Assembly (NCBI GenBank): GCA_964369975.1
Contig: CAYJFZ010000007.1
Location: forward strand, 1-64,000
Direction: 5' to 3'
Length of the DNA: 64,000 nt
DNA from: RGIG3102 sp964369975
Lineage (GTDB): Bacteria; Bacillota; Clostridia; Oscillospirales; Ruminococcaceae
Every line of letters begins with the position of its first letter. Position 1 is the first letter of the stretch. Below the pieces are notes generated by a model. It was not told the DNA's origin and searched no databases. It saw only the letters and a list, made by a program, of their open reading frames with translations. Positions 1 through 8,379 of this stretch are shown here, piece after piece. A program made the position numbers and the translations under genes.

Positions 1-827
1 CTAAAATTGCTTTAGACTGCATGGATTTAGGTGCGAATGTTATTATTGAAAAGCCAATGGCGATGAGCATACAAGAAGCTGATGAAATAATAAAAAAAGC
101 AGATGAAACAGGCCTAAAAGTTTCTGCTTGCCATCAAAATAGATTTAATTTAGCAGTTAAAGAGATGCGTACAGCTGTTGAAAACGGTAGTTTTGGCAGG
201 ATTAGTCATGGCAGTATTCATGTTAGATGGAATAGAAATGAAAATTACTACACTCAAGCCCCTTGGAGAGGAACTTGGCAAGAAGATGGCGGATGCTTAA
301 TGAATCAGTGTATTCATGGGATAGATTTGCTTCGTTGGATGATGAATGATGAAGTTGTGGAAGTTTATGGAGCGACAAGGCAGAGATTTCATAATTATCT
401 TGAAGCTGAAGATATCGGTGTTGCAGTAGTGAAATTTAAAAATGGCTCTGTTGCAACTATCGAAGGGACAACTAATGTATACCCTCAAAATTTAGAAGAA
501 ACACTGTATCTTTTCGGTGAAGAGGGAACTTGCAAACTTGGTGGAAAATCAACTAACACTATTGATGTATGGAATTTTAAAACACAAACAACGACAAAAC
601 AAGGTTTTGTTGAAGAAACTGAAAATGTTTATGGCAATGGTCATACCGCTCTTTTAGCTGACATGATTGATGCTATTAAAAATGATAGAAAACCATATGT
701 AGATGAAATAGCAGGTAAAAATGCTTTAGAAATGATTTTGGCTATTTATAAAAGCCAAAAAACAGGCGCACCTGTAAAATTCCCTCTTGAAAATTTCGCA
801 AGCATTGATATGAAAGGGGAGTTTTAA
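1..827 (+). CDS. Gfo/Idh/MocA-family sugar-nucleotide dehydrogenase (WbpB/WlbA-like), 5' end outside window
   Basis: The reading frame is open from the window edge, so the N-terminal Rossmann GxGxxG part is missing; the ATG at 21 is internal. The visible part has the family signature NVIIEKPMA followed by a helix rich in Glu/Ala and the C-terminal substrate domain. Members oxidise a sugar or sugar nucleotide with NAD(P). The next two genes look like WbpD and WbpE, which with WbpB turn UDP-GlcNAc-uronate into UDP-2,3-diacetamido-uronate for surface polysaccharide; the pathway assignment therefore rests on context. The stop codon TAA abuts the ATG of the next gene (TTTTAAATG), which implies translational coupling. 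Oxidation of another sugar nucleotide is possible. Confidence 0.85.
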   Translation, partial: KIALDCMDLGANVIIEKPMAMSIQEADEIIKKADETGLKVSACHQNRFNLAVKEMRTAVENGSFGRISHGSIHVRWNRNENYYTQAPWRGTWQEDGGCLMNQCIHGIDLLRWMMNDEVVEVYGATRQRFHNYLEAEDIGVAVVKFKNGSVATIEGTTNVYPQNLEETLYLFGEEGTCKLGGKSTNTIDVWNFKTQTTTKQGFVEETENVYGNGHTALLADMIDAIKNDRKPYVDEIAGKNALEMILAIYKSQKTGAPVKFPLENFASIDMKGEF

Positions 828-1391
828 ATGAATTACTTTGTGCATGAAAGCAGCTATGTTGATGAAAATGTCACTATAGGCGAAAATACAAAAATATGGC
901 ATTTTTCACATGTACATAATGGTGTTACTATAGGTGCAAACTGCTCACTTGGGCAAAATGTAAATGTTGGAAATAATGTTAAAATAGGTTCTGGCGTTAA
1001 AATTCAAAATAATGTTTCTGTTTATGAAGGTGTAGAGCTTGAAGATTATGTTTTTTGTGGACCGTCAATGGTTTTTACAAACGATTTAACTCCAAGAGCA
1101 AAATATCCCAAAGGTAGTGCAGCTTATAAAAAAACTTTAGTGAAAACAGGAGCAAGTATTGGAGCAAATGCAACAGTAGTATGTGGTACTACAATAGGAG
1201 AATGGGCTTTAATAGGTGCTGGTGCAGTTGTGACAAAAGATGTAAAACCATATGCGGTTATGTTAGGAGTTCCAGCAAAGCAATTTGGCTGGGCGTGCGA
1301 ATGCGGTGAAAGATTAAAAGAAGATTTAGTTTGTGGCAAATGTGATAGGAAATATAAAGTTACTAACGACAATTTAAAGGAAAAGATTTAA
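828..1391 (+). CDS. wbpD: Left-handed beta-helix N-acetyltransferase, WbpD/WlbB-like
   Basis: This 187-residue protein consists of hexapeptide repeats (for example VTIGENTKIWHFSHV and SIGANATVVCGTTIG), which form a left-handed beta-helix acetyltransferase. It ends with a small Cys cluster (CECGER and CGKCDRKY) that is typical of WbpD-like enzymes and probably binds zinc. The known family reaction is transfer of acetyl from acetyl-CoA to the 3-amino group of a UDP-2-acetamido-3-amino-uronic acid. It starts directly on the stop of the dehydrogenase gene and precedes the aminotransferase that would make its substrate. Acetylation of another 3-amino sugar cannot be excluded. Confidence 0.85.
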   Translation: MNYFVHESSYVDENVTIGENTKIWHFSHVHNGVTIGANCSLGQNVNVGNNVKIGSGVKIQNNVSVYEGVELEDYVFCGPSMVFTNDLTPRAKYPKGSAAYKKTLVKTGASIGANATVVCGTTIGEWALIGAGAVVTKDVKPYAVMLGVPAKQFGWACECGERLKEDLVCGKCDRKYKVTNDNLKEKI

Positions 1392-1431
1392 AAAATAAAA
1401 ATTATGGTTCACGAAAGGATAAGTTGTAATT

Positions 1432-2568
1432 ATGGAATTTAGAAATCTTAAAAAGCAATACGAAGTTTTAAAAGAAAAAATTGACACAGCAATGATAACT
1501 GTTTGTCAAAATGCAAATTTTATTTCTGGAAAAGAAGTTGGGGTATTAGAAGAAAATCTTGCAAAATTTTCAAATGCAAAACATTGCATTACTTGTGCTA
1601 ATGGAACAGATGCTCTAAGCCTTATACTTATGGCTTGGGATATAAAAGAAAATGACGCTGTATTTATTCCTGATTTTACATTTTTTGCGACAGCCGAAAC
1701 AGTAGCTTTTGAGGGTGCAACACCAATTTTTGTTGATATTGATGAAGACACCTTTAATATGTCACCAGAAAAATTAGAAGAAGCTATTAAAAAAGTTTTA
1801 GAAGAAGGAAAAGTTACTCCAAAAGCTATAATACCAGTCGATTTATTTGGCTTATGTGCAGATTATATAAAAATTGAAGAAATAGCTAAAAAGTATAACC
1901 TTTTAGTATTATCAGATACGGCACAAGGATATGGTGGTGCTATTAATAATAAAAGGGCAGGGAGCTTTGGCAACGCTACAGCAACAAGTTTTTTTCCAGC
2001 AAAACCTCTTGGCTGTTATGGAGACGGAGGCGCTATATTCACAAATTGTGATGAAACAGCAGCGTTAATTCGTTCTTATGCAGTTCACGGTAAAGGCAAA
2101 GGCGGGAAATATGATAATGATAGAATTGGCCTTAACAGCCGATTAGATACTATTCAAGCTGCTATCTTGCAGATAAAATTAGACGCTTTTGAAGAATACG
2201 AGTTAGATGATGTGAACACTAAGGCTGATTATTATACAGCTAATTTAAAAAATATTGTTAAAACTCCTTTCATTCCTGAAGGATATTTTTCAAGTTGGGC
2301 ACAATATACCATAACTTTAAAAGATAAGGAAGAAAGAAATAATCTTCAAAGTTATTTAAACGAAAAAGGTGTGCCTACAATGGTTTATTATCCCAAAATC
2401 ATGAGTGAACAAAAAGCAATGGAAAAATATCTTCCATTACAAGTGCAAACTTGCACAGTTTCAAAAGATATGACACAAAGAGCTTTATCTCTTCCTATAG
2501 GCCCCTATATAACAGATGAAGAGCAAATGCTTGTTGTAAAATTAATAAAATCTTTTTTTGAAAAATAA
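1432..2568 (+). CDS. wbpE: DegT/DnrJ/EryC1/StrS PLP aminotransferase, WbpE-like
   Basis: This 378-residue protein has the family layout. CANGTDAL lies near residue 56, and SDTAQGYG at 161-168 holds the Asp that contacts the PLP ring nitrogen. FFPAKPLG has the Schiff-base lysine at about K191, followed by GDGGA. The enzyme aminates a 3-keto sugar nucleotide using glutamate. Here it would act between the dehydrogenase and the acetyltransferase encoded just upstream (40 nt gap). An A/G-rich stretch (ACGAAAGGATAAG) serves as ribosome binding site. A strong terminator follows, so the wbp-like trio ends here. Confidence 0.88.
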   Translation: MEFRNLKKQYEVLKEKIDTAMITVCQNANFISGKEVGVLEENLAKFSNAKHCITCANGTDALSLILMAWDIKENDAVFIPDFTFFATAETVAFEGATPIFVDIDEDTFNMSPEKLEEAIKKVLEEGKVTPKAIIPVDLFGLCADYIKIEEIAKKYNLLVLSDTAQGYGGAINNKRAGSFGNATATSFFPAKPLGCYGDGGAIFTNCDETAALIRSYAVHGKGKGGKYDNDRIGLNSRLDTIQAAILQIKLDAFEEYELDDVNTKADYYTANLKNIVKTPFIPEGYFSSWAQYTITLKDKEERNNLQSYLNEKGVPTMVYYPKIMSEQKAMEKYLPLQVQTCTVSKDMTQRALSLPIGPYITDEEQMLVVKLIKSFFEK

Positions 2569-2577
2569 ATTTTGAAA

Positions 2578-2617
2578 GAAATCAACTGAAATTAATTTAT
2601 AAATTTCAGTTGATTTC
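2578..2617 (+). terminator. Rho-independent-type terminator after the wbp-like genes
   Basis: A 15-bp perfect stem (arms 2578-2592 and 2603-2617) with a 10-nt loop directly follows the aminotransferase stop. The downstream T run is short and interrupted (TTGTTAGAT), so termination may be incomplete. Confidence 0.7.
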
Positions 2618-2648
2618 TTGTTAGATATAAAAACATAAAGGTGGATAT

Positions 2649-4091
2649 ATGATATTTAATTCCATTGAATTTGCAGTTTTCTTTCCTATTGTTTTTTTGA
2701 TATATTTTGCTATACCTTATAAAGCGAGATGGATTTTTTTGCTAATTGCAAGCTATTACTTTTATATGAGCTATAAGCCAGAGCTTATAGTTTTGATTAT
2801 TATTTCAACTTTGGTTGATTATTTTTCTTCGCTTGCAATGATAAAATATGAGCGGTATAAGAAAATATTTTTAATAATTAGTTTATCGATGAATTTAGGA
2901 TTACTATTTTTATTTAAATACTTTAATTTTTTTAATAATGCAATTGGAGATTTTTTAAGAAGTATTAGTATACCATTTACACCAACAGTTTTAGATATTA
3001 TTTTGCCAGTTGGTATTTCATTTTACACATTCCAAACAATGAGTTATACAATTGATGTTTATAAAGGTAATTTAAAACCCGAAAAACATTTAGGGATTTT
3101 TGCATTATATGTTTCATTCTTTCCACAACTTGTTGCAGGCCCAATAGAAAGGGCGACATCACTTTTACCCCAATTTAGAGAAGAGAAGAAGTTTTCATAT
3201 GATGATGCAGTTTATGGAATAAAATTAATGTCATGGGGATTTTTCAAAAAGTTAATTATTGCAGACACAGTTTCTCAGTATGTAAATTTGATTTATAATG
3301 ATGTAACGGGTTATGAAGGCGGAGTATTTATTTTGGCAACAGCTCTTTTTGCGTTTCAAATTTATTGCGATTTTTCAGGATATTCTGACATAGCAATAGG
3401 TTGTGCGAAAATGTTAGGGTTTGATTTAATCAGAAATTTTGATTCACCATATTTAGCTACAAATATTCAAGAATTTTGGAGGCGCTGGCATATATCATTA
3501 TCAAATTGGTTTAGGGATTATGTCTATATTCCGTTAGGCGGTAGTAAAAAATATTTGCTAAATACAATAATAGTATTTTTTCTTAGTGGATTATGGCATG
3601 GAGCAAACTACACTTTTATTTTATGGGGATTACTAAATGGATTATTTATAATTAGTTATCGATACTTAAAAAAGATTATAAAGCTAAAAAATAAAAATAG
3701 TATATTTAGCTATTTGGGGATAATTATAACTTTTATATTAGTCAATTTTACATGGATATTTTTTAGAGCCAATAGCATGAGTGATTTACAATATATCCTG
3801 CTTAATTCATTCAATGGATTAGATATATTTAACATTAATTCTGTGATTAATTATATGTATGTAGCTTATAAAACTATAGGGTTTGACTTATATGTAGTAC
3901 TAATAAATATAGCATTACCAATTGCATTACTCTTAATTTTTGATTATTATAATTACAAGAATAATGTTGTAAATAAAATTAGTAAACTTAAGCCTTTTAT
4001 TAGGTGGTCTATTTATGTTTGTTTTATAACTTATATACTATTTATGTTTCCCAAAAGTGTTCCAGCGGAATTTATCTATTTTCAATTTTAG
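2649..4091 (+). CDS. MBOAT-family membrane O-acyltransferase (AlgI/DltB/PatA-like)
   Basis: This 480-residue polytopic protein opens with MIFNSIEFAVFFPIVF, a start typical of AlgI-type MBOATs. It carries the family signatures PQLVAGPIERA, FQIYCDFSGYSDIAIG, FWRRWHISLSNWFRDY and GLWHGANYTFILWG; the invariant catalytic histidine is H317. Such proteins move acyl groups, usually acetyl, across the membrane to an extracellular polysaccharide. The ribosome binding site is AAAGGTGG before the ATG. The next gene is an SGNH-type partner eight nt downstream, the usual two-gene arrangement for surface glycan O-acetylation. The glycan made by the genes upstream is the likely target, by inference. Confidence 0.92.
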   Translation: MIFNSIEFAVFFPIVFLIYFAIPYKARWIFLLIASYYFYMSYKPELIVLIIISTLVDYFSSLAMIKYERYKKIFLIISLSMNLGLLFLFKYFNFFNNAIGDFLRSISIPFTPTVLDIILPVGISFYTFQTMSYTIDVYKGNLKPEKHLGIFALYVSFFPQLVAGPIERATSLLPQFREEKKFSYDDAVYGIKLMSWGFFKKLIIADTVSQYVNLIYNDVTGYEGGVFILATALFAFQIYCDFSGYSDIAIGCAKMLGFDLIRNFDSPYLATNIQEFWRRWHISLSNWFRDYVYIPLGGSKKYLLNTIIVFFLSGLWHGANYTFILWGLLNGLFIISYRYLKKIIKLKNKNSIFSYLGIIITFILVNFTWIFFRANSMSDLQYILLNSFNGLDIFNINSVINYMYVAYKTIGFDLYVVLINIALPIALLLIFDYYNYKNNVVNKISKLKPFIRWSIYVCFITYILFMFPKSVPAEFIYFQF

Positions 4092-4099
4092 GAGATGAT

Positions 4100-5104
4100 A
4101 TGAAAAAATTTTTATTAAAAGTTTTCTTGTTAATATGTATTGTTTTATCTTTAGTTAAAATAGTAGATGTTTATTATAAAACTACAAATGAATATATTAA
4201 TTTGCTAACCGCAAGAGAAATTGTTAAGTTTGATATAAATAATTCTGCTAACGAAGTTAAAGATGAGATAAGATTTACTTCGCTTCAAAAAGATTTGCAA
4301 ATTATAAATTTAGGCAGCTCTCATGGAAGAGCAAGTTTTAATTATATAGATTTTGAAGAATATAACTCATTCAACTTTGGGCTATCATCGCAAAGTCCAA
4401 AATACGATTATTTATTGTTAGACTATTATAAAGATTATTTGAATAAAGATGCAATAGTATTTATACCTATATCTTATTTTACACTATATTACAATGAACT
4501 TGACGATTTTGAGACTTTTGAAAGATTGAATGTTAGATATTATGATATATTAGGAATAAAGCATATTCAAAGCATTGATATTGTATATTATATAACTAAT
4601 AAAATTTCACCACTTCTTCTTTTGGAAAATAAAGAAATATATGAAACATTATTTAATCAGCAAGAATATATTGCGATATTTAATGAAAAATGGTATAGAA
4701 GCTTTAGCAATTTCGATACAGAAACACAGACTGATATTATAAATACAACTGCTGAAAATCATTATAGGTTGATAGGAAATCAAACATTAAATACGGATAC
4801 AGTATTAGTATATAAAGAAATTATTGATTTATGTAAGAACGAAGGATTTTATCCAGTTTTAGTGACAACACCTTTTTTAAAAGAATACAATGATGAATTT
4901 AATGAAGAATTTTACAATAACTTCTATCAAGATATAAATAAAATTGCACAGGAAAATAATGTATTGTATTTAGATTATTCTCATGATATAGAATTTATAA
5001 ATAATCAAGAATATTTTTCAGATGCTGACCATTTGAATGAAGTGGGTTCGAAAAGATTCACAAATACAATTATTCAAGAAGTTTTTGCAGAAATTATGAA
5101 GTAG
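4100..5104 (+). CDS. SGNH-type exported partner of the MBOAT acyltransferase (DltD/AlgX/DUF1574-like)
   Basis: The start is placed at the ATG preceded by TTAGGAGATGAT; an upstream extension would overlap the MBOAT gene. The 334-residue product has one N-terminal membrane anchor (KKFLLKVFLLICIVLSLV). It is followed by an exported domain with a GSSH nucleophile motif at residues 72-75 and a DADH block with D308 and H311. These two blocks are the Ser and Asp-His elements of SGNH esterase/acyltransferases. It probably completes transfer of the acyl group from the MBOAT protein to the polysaccharide. The exact substrate is not visible. Confidence 0.82.
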   Translation: MKKFLLKVFLLICIVLSLVKIVDVYYKTTNEYINLLTAREIVKFDINNSANEVKDEIRFTSLQKDLQIINLGSSHGRASFNYIDFEEYNSFNFGLSSQSPKYDYLLLDYYKDYLNKDAIVFIPISYFTLYYNELDDFETFERLNVRYYDILGIKHIQSIDIVYYITNKISPLLLLENKEIYETLFNQQEYIAIFNEKWYRSFSNFDTETQTDIINTTAENHYRLIGNQTLNTDTVLVYKEIIDLCKNEGFYPVLVTTPFLKEYNDEFNEEFYNNFYQDINKIAQENNVLYLDYSHDIEFINNQEYFSDADHLNEVGSKRFTNTIIQEVFAEIMK

Positions 5105-5114
5105 AAATGTCAAC

Positions 5115-5139
5115 AAAGTTAATGACAAAAATTAACTTT
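5115..5139 (+). terminator. Inverted repeat after the SGNH gene, weak terminator candidate
   Basis: Nine-base arms AAAGTTAAT and ATTAACTTT (5115-5123 and 5131-5139) lie 10 nt after the stop. There is no T run, so termination is uncertain. Confidence 0.35.
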
Positions 5140-5268
5140 ACTGCTTGAATATAATAGATTATAGATATAGATTGCTAATTATAAAATGTTAAAATAATAG
5201 AATGTTTTTCAGGGATAATAACATAACTGAATAACTACTAAAGTTGACTTTTAAACTGATAAACACAC

Positions 5269-5298
5269 TTGCTTAAAATTACGATACTATGATATAAT
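5269..5298 (+). promoter_or_regulatory. Sigma-A-type promoter for the DUF2142 gene
   Basis: The -35 TTGCTT (5269-5274) and a perfect -10 TATAAT (5293-5298) are separated by 18 nt. The expected transcript start near 5305 leaves a leader of about 125 nt, which contains the inverted repeat at 5320-5365. Confidence 0.65.
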
Positions 5299-5319
5299 AA
5301 ACTATCAATATAAATTAAT

Positions 5320-5365
5320 GGTGTAGTTTACTCTAAAAGTGTTAGCAATTAACATAAACTACACC
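5320..5365 (+). promoter_or_regulatory. Long-armed inverted repeat in the leader of the DUF2142 gene
   Basis: GGTGTAGTTTA at 5320-5330 and its exact reverse complement at 5355-5365 enclose a 24-nt loop; a T-A pair extends the stem to 12 bp. It lies between the promoter and the start codon and is followed by a T-rich stretch. It could be an attenuator, an RNA-binding site or an operator. Confidence 0.5.
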
Positions 5366-5431
5366 AATATTTTTGTTTATGAAAAATATAGTTTCAATCA
5401 AATTCAAAAACCAATAATCGAGGAGACTAAA

Positions 5432-7399
5432 TTGAATAAAAAAATTTTTAAACATATTATTAGCATTTTTCTAATTTGTATTACAGTGCTATTATTTATA
5501 TTTTATGTACAAAGACATATTGTATCTGAAATATACGGTAGATCACAAAGCCATTATATAAATGATACCTTTGATTCGTTATCAGTTACCTTAGATAATG
5601 ATAGCGTTGTTACAAATAATTTTACCCATTCGGGCAGTATTTACGCATTATCTTTTAGATTCAACAATGCAAGCATGCTTCCTGAAGGGGATGTTAAAGT
5701 AGAAGTTATAAACACAAAAGATGATGAAATTATTTTATCAGCAACTAAAAATGCCCAATTATTATTAAATGATACTTATACTAATATAATTTTTGACACC
5801 CCATATATAAGCGATGAAAAAATAGAGTATGAAATAAGAATTACAGCTGATTTTAAAGAAGAAAATGCATACATACAGCTTTGGGAAAACAGCGAAACTA
5901 ATCAGCTTGCATTAGGTGTTTCGAGTTACATAATTTCAGATGATATTTATCCTTTTATCAATATCATTTACGCACTAATATTGCTTTATGCAATATCAAT
6001 ATATGTTTTTATTTTTATATTCAACTTGAAAAAAGAAAACCTATTTTTAATTTCGTTATTATCTGTTAGTTTAATTTTTTCTTTAGTTTTACCGCCTTAT
6101 TCATCTCCTGATGAAGAAGCGCATATTAATAGTGCTTATGAATTACTAAATAAAGCCTCAGGATATTCAAGTGAAGAATTAGATAATTCAACAATATATA
6201 AAAGAGAAAATGATTCAAATTATATATTAGAAGACCATTTTACGACAGTGTTTTCGTACGAATATGTTTATAATAATTTAATTTCAACTGATAAAAATGA
6301 AGAAAAAATTGAATTTAATAACAGCTGGTTAGTTGATGATTTTCCAGCAGTGTATACAGCAGGAGCAGTAGGGCTTGCAGTTGCAGATTTTTTTGATTTA
6401 GGATATTTATCATCTTTATATTTCGGAAGATTATTTAATGTTTTGCTATATGTTTTATTAGTTTATTTTGCTATAAAAATAACTCCGATTGGCAAAGAAA
6501 TATTTATGGTGTTGAGTTTTTTACCGATAACGCTACATTTAATAAATAGTTTTTCAAGAGATACTTTTGTTATAGGTATGGCATTTTTATTTATAGCTTA
6601 TTGCTTAAAGTTAGTATATGTAAAAGAAAAAATCGATGTAAAAGATATAGTGCTATTATTTATTATTGCAGTATTATTAGCTCCATCAAAAACAATTTAT
6701 GCACCATTAATTATTATAGCAATTCCAATAATAAACAAATATGACTATAAAATAATAACAAATAATAAACAGAAAATCCCATATATTTTAGCAGGTATAA
6801 CTGTAGCGGTGATTGCTTTTTTAAATTTCAATAAGCAGTATATCGCTATACTAATGGGACTATTCAGCGCTCCAGAACCACTTGAAACTTTAATTGCAAA
6901 TAATCCGAATGCTACATTTAATATAGGAATTCTTTTATCAAATCCTATTATAGCTATTGATTTAGTTTTAAACACAATAGCTGAAAATTTTTCATACTAC
7001 ATTAAAAGTATCTCAGGCGGAGTATTGTCATACAATTCAATTATAATTGACGATTTTTATACTTTTGCATTTTTAATATTAATTTTAGTATCAACTATGA
7101 AGATGCCATATGAGAAAATAAATATTTCTAAATTGCATAAAATATTATTTTCTATAGCTCTTATAATAGTGTTTGCATCTGTTGTATATGTTGCAATTAC
7201 TTGGACGCCAGTTGTTGACAAAGTGATATATGGTATACAAGGCAAATACTTAATGCCAGCAATTCCTTTACTACTATTATTAATGAAAAATAATATTTTT
7301 AAGGTTAATAAAGATATATTTAAGCCAATATTATTTTCAGCCTCAATGCTATCTTTAGGGGTTGCGTTTAATGCATTTATAATTATTTTAAGTAGATAG
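5432..7399 (+). CDS. DUF2142-like polytopic membrane protein, probable GT-C-type glycan enzyme
   Basis: I take the TTG at 5432 as start because it follows TCGAGGAGACTAAA at good spacing. A GTG at 5339 would add 31 residues and lies inside the leader inverted repeat. The 655-residue product has an N-terminal membrane segment and an extracytoplasmic beta-rich region to about residue 180. About ten membrane helices follow, with the hallmark PPYSSPDEEAH at residues 221-231. That acidic motif after the second helix is typical of DUF2142 proteins, which resemble GT-C glycosyltransferases and occur in surface-glycan clusters. The function is inferred from family and context only. Confidence 0.75.
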   Translation: MNKKIFKHIISIFLICITVLLFIFYVQRHIVSEIYGRSQSHYINDTFDSLSVTLDNDSVVTNNFTHSGSIYALSFRFNNASMLPEGDVKVEVINTKDDEIILSATKNAQLLLNDTYTNIIFDTPYISDEKIEYEIRITADFKEENAYIQLWENSETNQLALGVSSYIISDDIYPFINIIYALILLYAISIYVFIFIFNLKKENLFLISLLSVSLIFSLVLPPYSSPDEEAHINSAYELLNKASGYSSEELDNSTIYKRENDSNYILEDHFTTVFSYEYVYNNLISTDKNEEKIEFNNSWLVDDFPAVYTAGAVGLAVADFFDLGYLSSLYFGRLFNVLLYVLLVYFAIKITPIGKEIFMVLSFLPITLHLINSFSRDTFVIGMAFLFIAYCLKLVYVKEKIDVKDIVLLFIIAVLLAPSKTIYAPLIIIAIPIINKYDYKIITNNKQKIPYILAGITVAVIAFLNFNKQYIAILMGLFSAPEPLETLIANNPNATFNIGILLSNPIIAIDLVLNTIAENFSYYIKSISGGVLSYNSIIIDDFYTFAFLILILVSTMKMPYEKINISKLHKILFSIALIIVFASVVYVAITWTPVVDKVIYGIQGKYLMPAIPLLLLLMKNNIFKVNKDIFKPILFSASMLSLGVAFNAFIIILSR

Positions 7400-7465
7400 T
7401 GTTATAAATTAATAATTTCGTATGGATTCATAGACTTATAAACAATTATATAATGGGGTAATGAA

Positions 7466-7966
7466 ATGAAAAAAATACTTATAGCGATATTTATATGTGC
7501 CCTGCTTCTTATCGGGTGCACAGCAGAGGATACAACAAGTGAAGAGGAAGATATGAACAAAATAAAAACTTTTAGTTACAGCGTATCAAGCAGAAATGAC
7601 ATGGCAGAGAATTCTCGGACTGAAACTACATACTACCTACTTGGGTTAAGTAACAAGCTTTCAATTCGCATTATTAACGAGCCAAATGGTGAACATTACG
7701 AAGAAACGCATACACTAAGCGACGAAGAGCTTGCTACATTGTCCACAGAGCTCGTGCTACTCATTGATGAACATAATATGGAAAGCTTTGCCGATATGGA
7801 AAAAATAGAGGAAATCTTCTTTGCGACTGATGGCCATTTTAGTCAAGAACTTAGCTTTTCTTATGCAGATGGCGATGAATTTAGATGGACTGATGACCAA
7901 GAGCGCCCAGAAGGTATGAGCGATGCCATTGCGGCCATACGCGAGCTTTTTGATAAGTATAAATAA
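7466..7966 (+). CDS. Small lipoprotein of unknown function with atypical base composition
   Basis: This 166-residue protein has a lipoprotein signal (KKILIAIFICALLLIGC) with the lipidated cysteine at C18. An acidic linker follows (TAEDTTSEEEDMNK), then a globular domain of about 130 residues that I do not recognise. It contains the pattern LSDEELATLSTEL and a C-terminal AIAAIRELFDKYK helix. Codon use differs from the neighbours: GAG, GCC, CGC and CTC codons are frequent, whereas the flanking genes use almost only A/T-ending codons. This suggests recent acquisition. It is probably anchored on the outer face of the membrane. It stands alone, with an inverted-repeat terminator just downstream. 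Confidence 0.8.
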   Translation: MKKILIAIFICALLLIGCTAEDTTSEEEDMNKIKTFSYSVSSRNDMAENSRTETTYYLLGLSNKLSIRIINEPNGEHYEETHTLSDEELATLSTELVLLIDEHNMESFADMEKIEEIFFATDGHFSQELSFSYADGDEFRWTDDQERPEGMSDAIAAIRELFDKYK

Positions 7967-7976
7967 AAATTATCTA

Positions 7977-8016
7977 TTAAAGCATAGTTTGCCCTGCAAG
8001 GCTAACTATGCTTTAA
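7977..8016. terminator. 13-bp inverted repeat after the lipoprotein gene
   Basis: TTAAAGCATAGTT (7977-7989) and its exact complement (8004-8016) flank a 14-nt GC-richer loop. There is no clear T run. The same 13-nt arm sequence recurs in the terminator at 14711-14745 on the far side of the large surface-protein gene. Confidence 0.55.
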
Positions 8017-8115
8017 TGAAATTTAAAAATATCGTTATTTTAAATTAATACAAGACTAAATATAGCTTTAAAGCTATTAGAGGGCAACAATATAAGAAAA
8101 AATATTTAAAAAATG

Positions 8116-8150
8116 AGTCATTCCTTTAAAGGGAGGACTTTTTGTTTTCT
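8116..8150 (+). terminator. Terminator-like hairpin in the 8017-8379 gene-free stretch
   Basis: AGTCATTCC and GGGAGGACT (8116-8124 and 8131-8139) form an imperfect 9-bp stem followed by TTTTTGTTTT. It may end a short transcript or regulate the surface-protein gene. The rest of 8017-8379 is very AT-rich. Apart from a small palindrome (TAGCTTTAAAGCTA near 8063) and the ribosome binding site AAAGGAGAA before 8380, I see nothing definable in it. Confidence 0.4.
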
Positions 8151-8379
8151 ATTTTTTATTTTAAAAGAGATAAAATAATATTTTGTTAGAAAAATATAGT
8201 AGTAAATAAAAAAATAACATAAAATTTAATTTTTTAATAATTGTTTCTTAAATTTTTATTAATACTTTAATGGTAAAATTATATTGATTAATATTTAACA
8301 AGTTTGGGAAAATGATAGTATTAAGTTGCATTTAGATGTGAAATAATATTGTTATGTTTTATTTTTTAAAGGAGAATTT

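Noticed and set aside
8017..8379. Possible riboswitch before the surface-protein gene
   Set aside because: Only a weak terminator-like hairpin and AT-rich sequence are present; no known aptamer core could be recognised.
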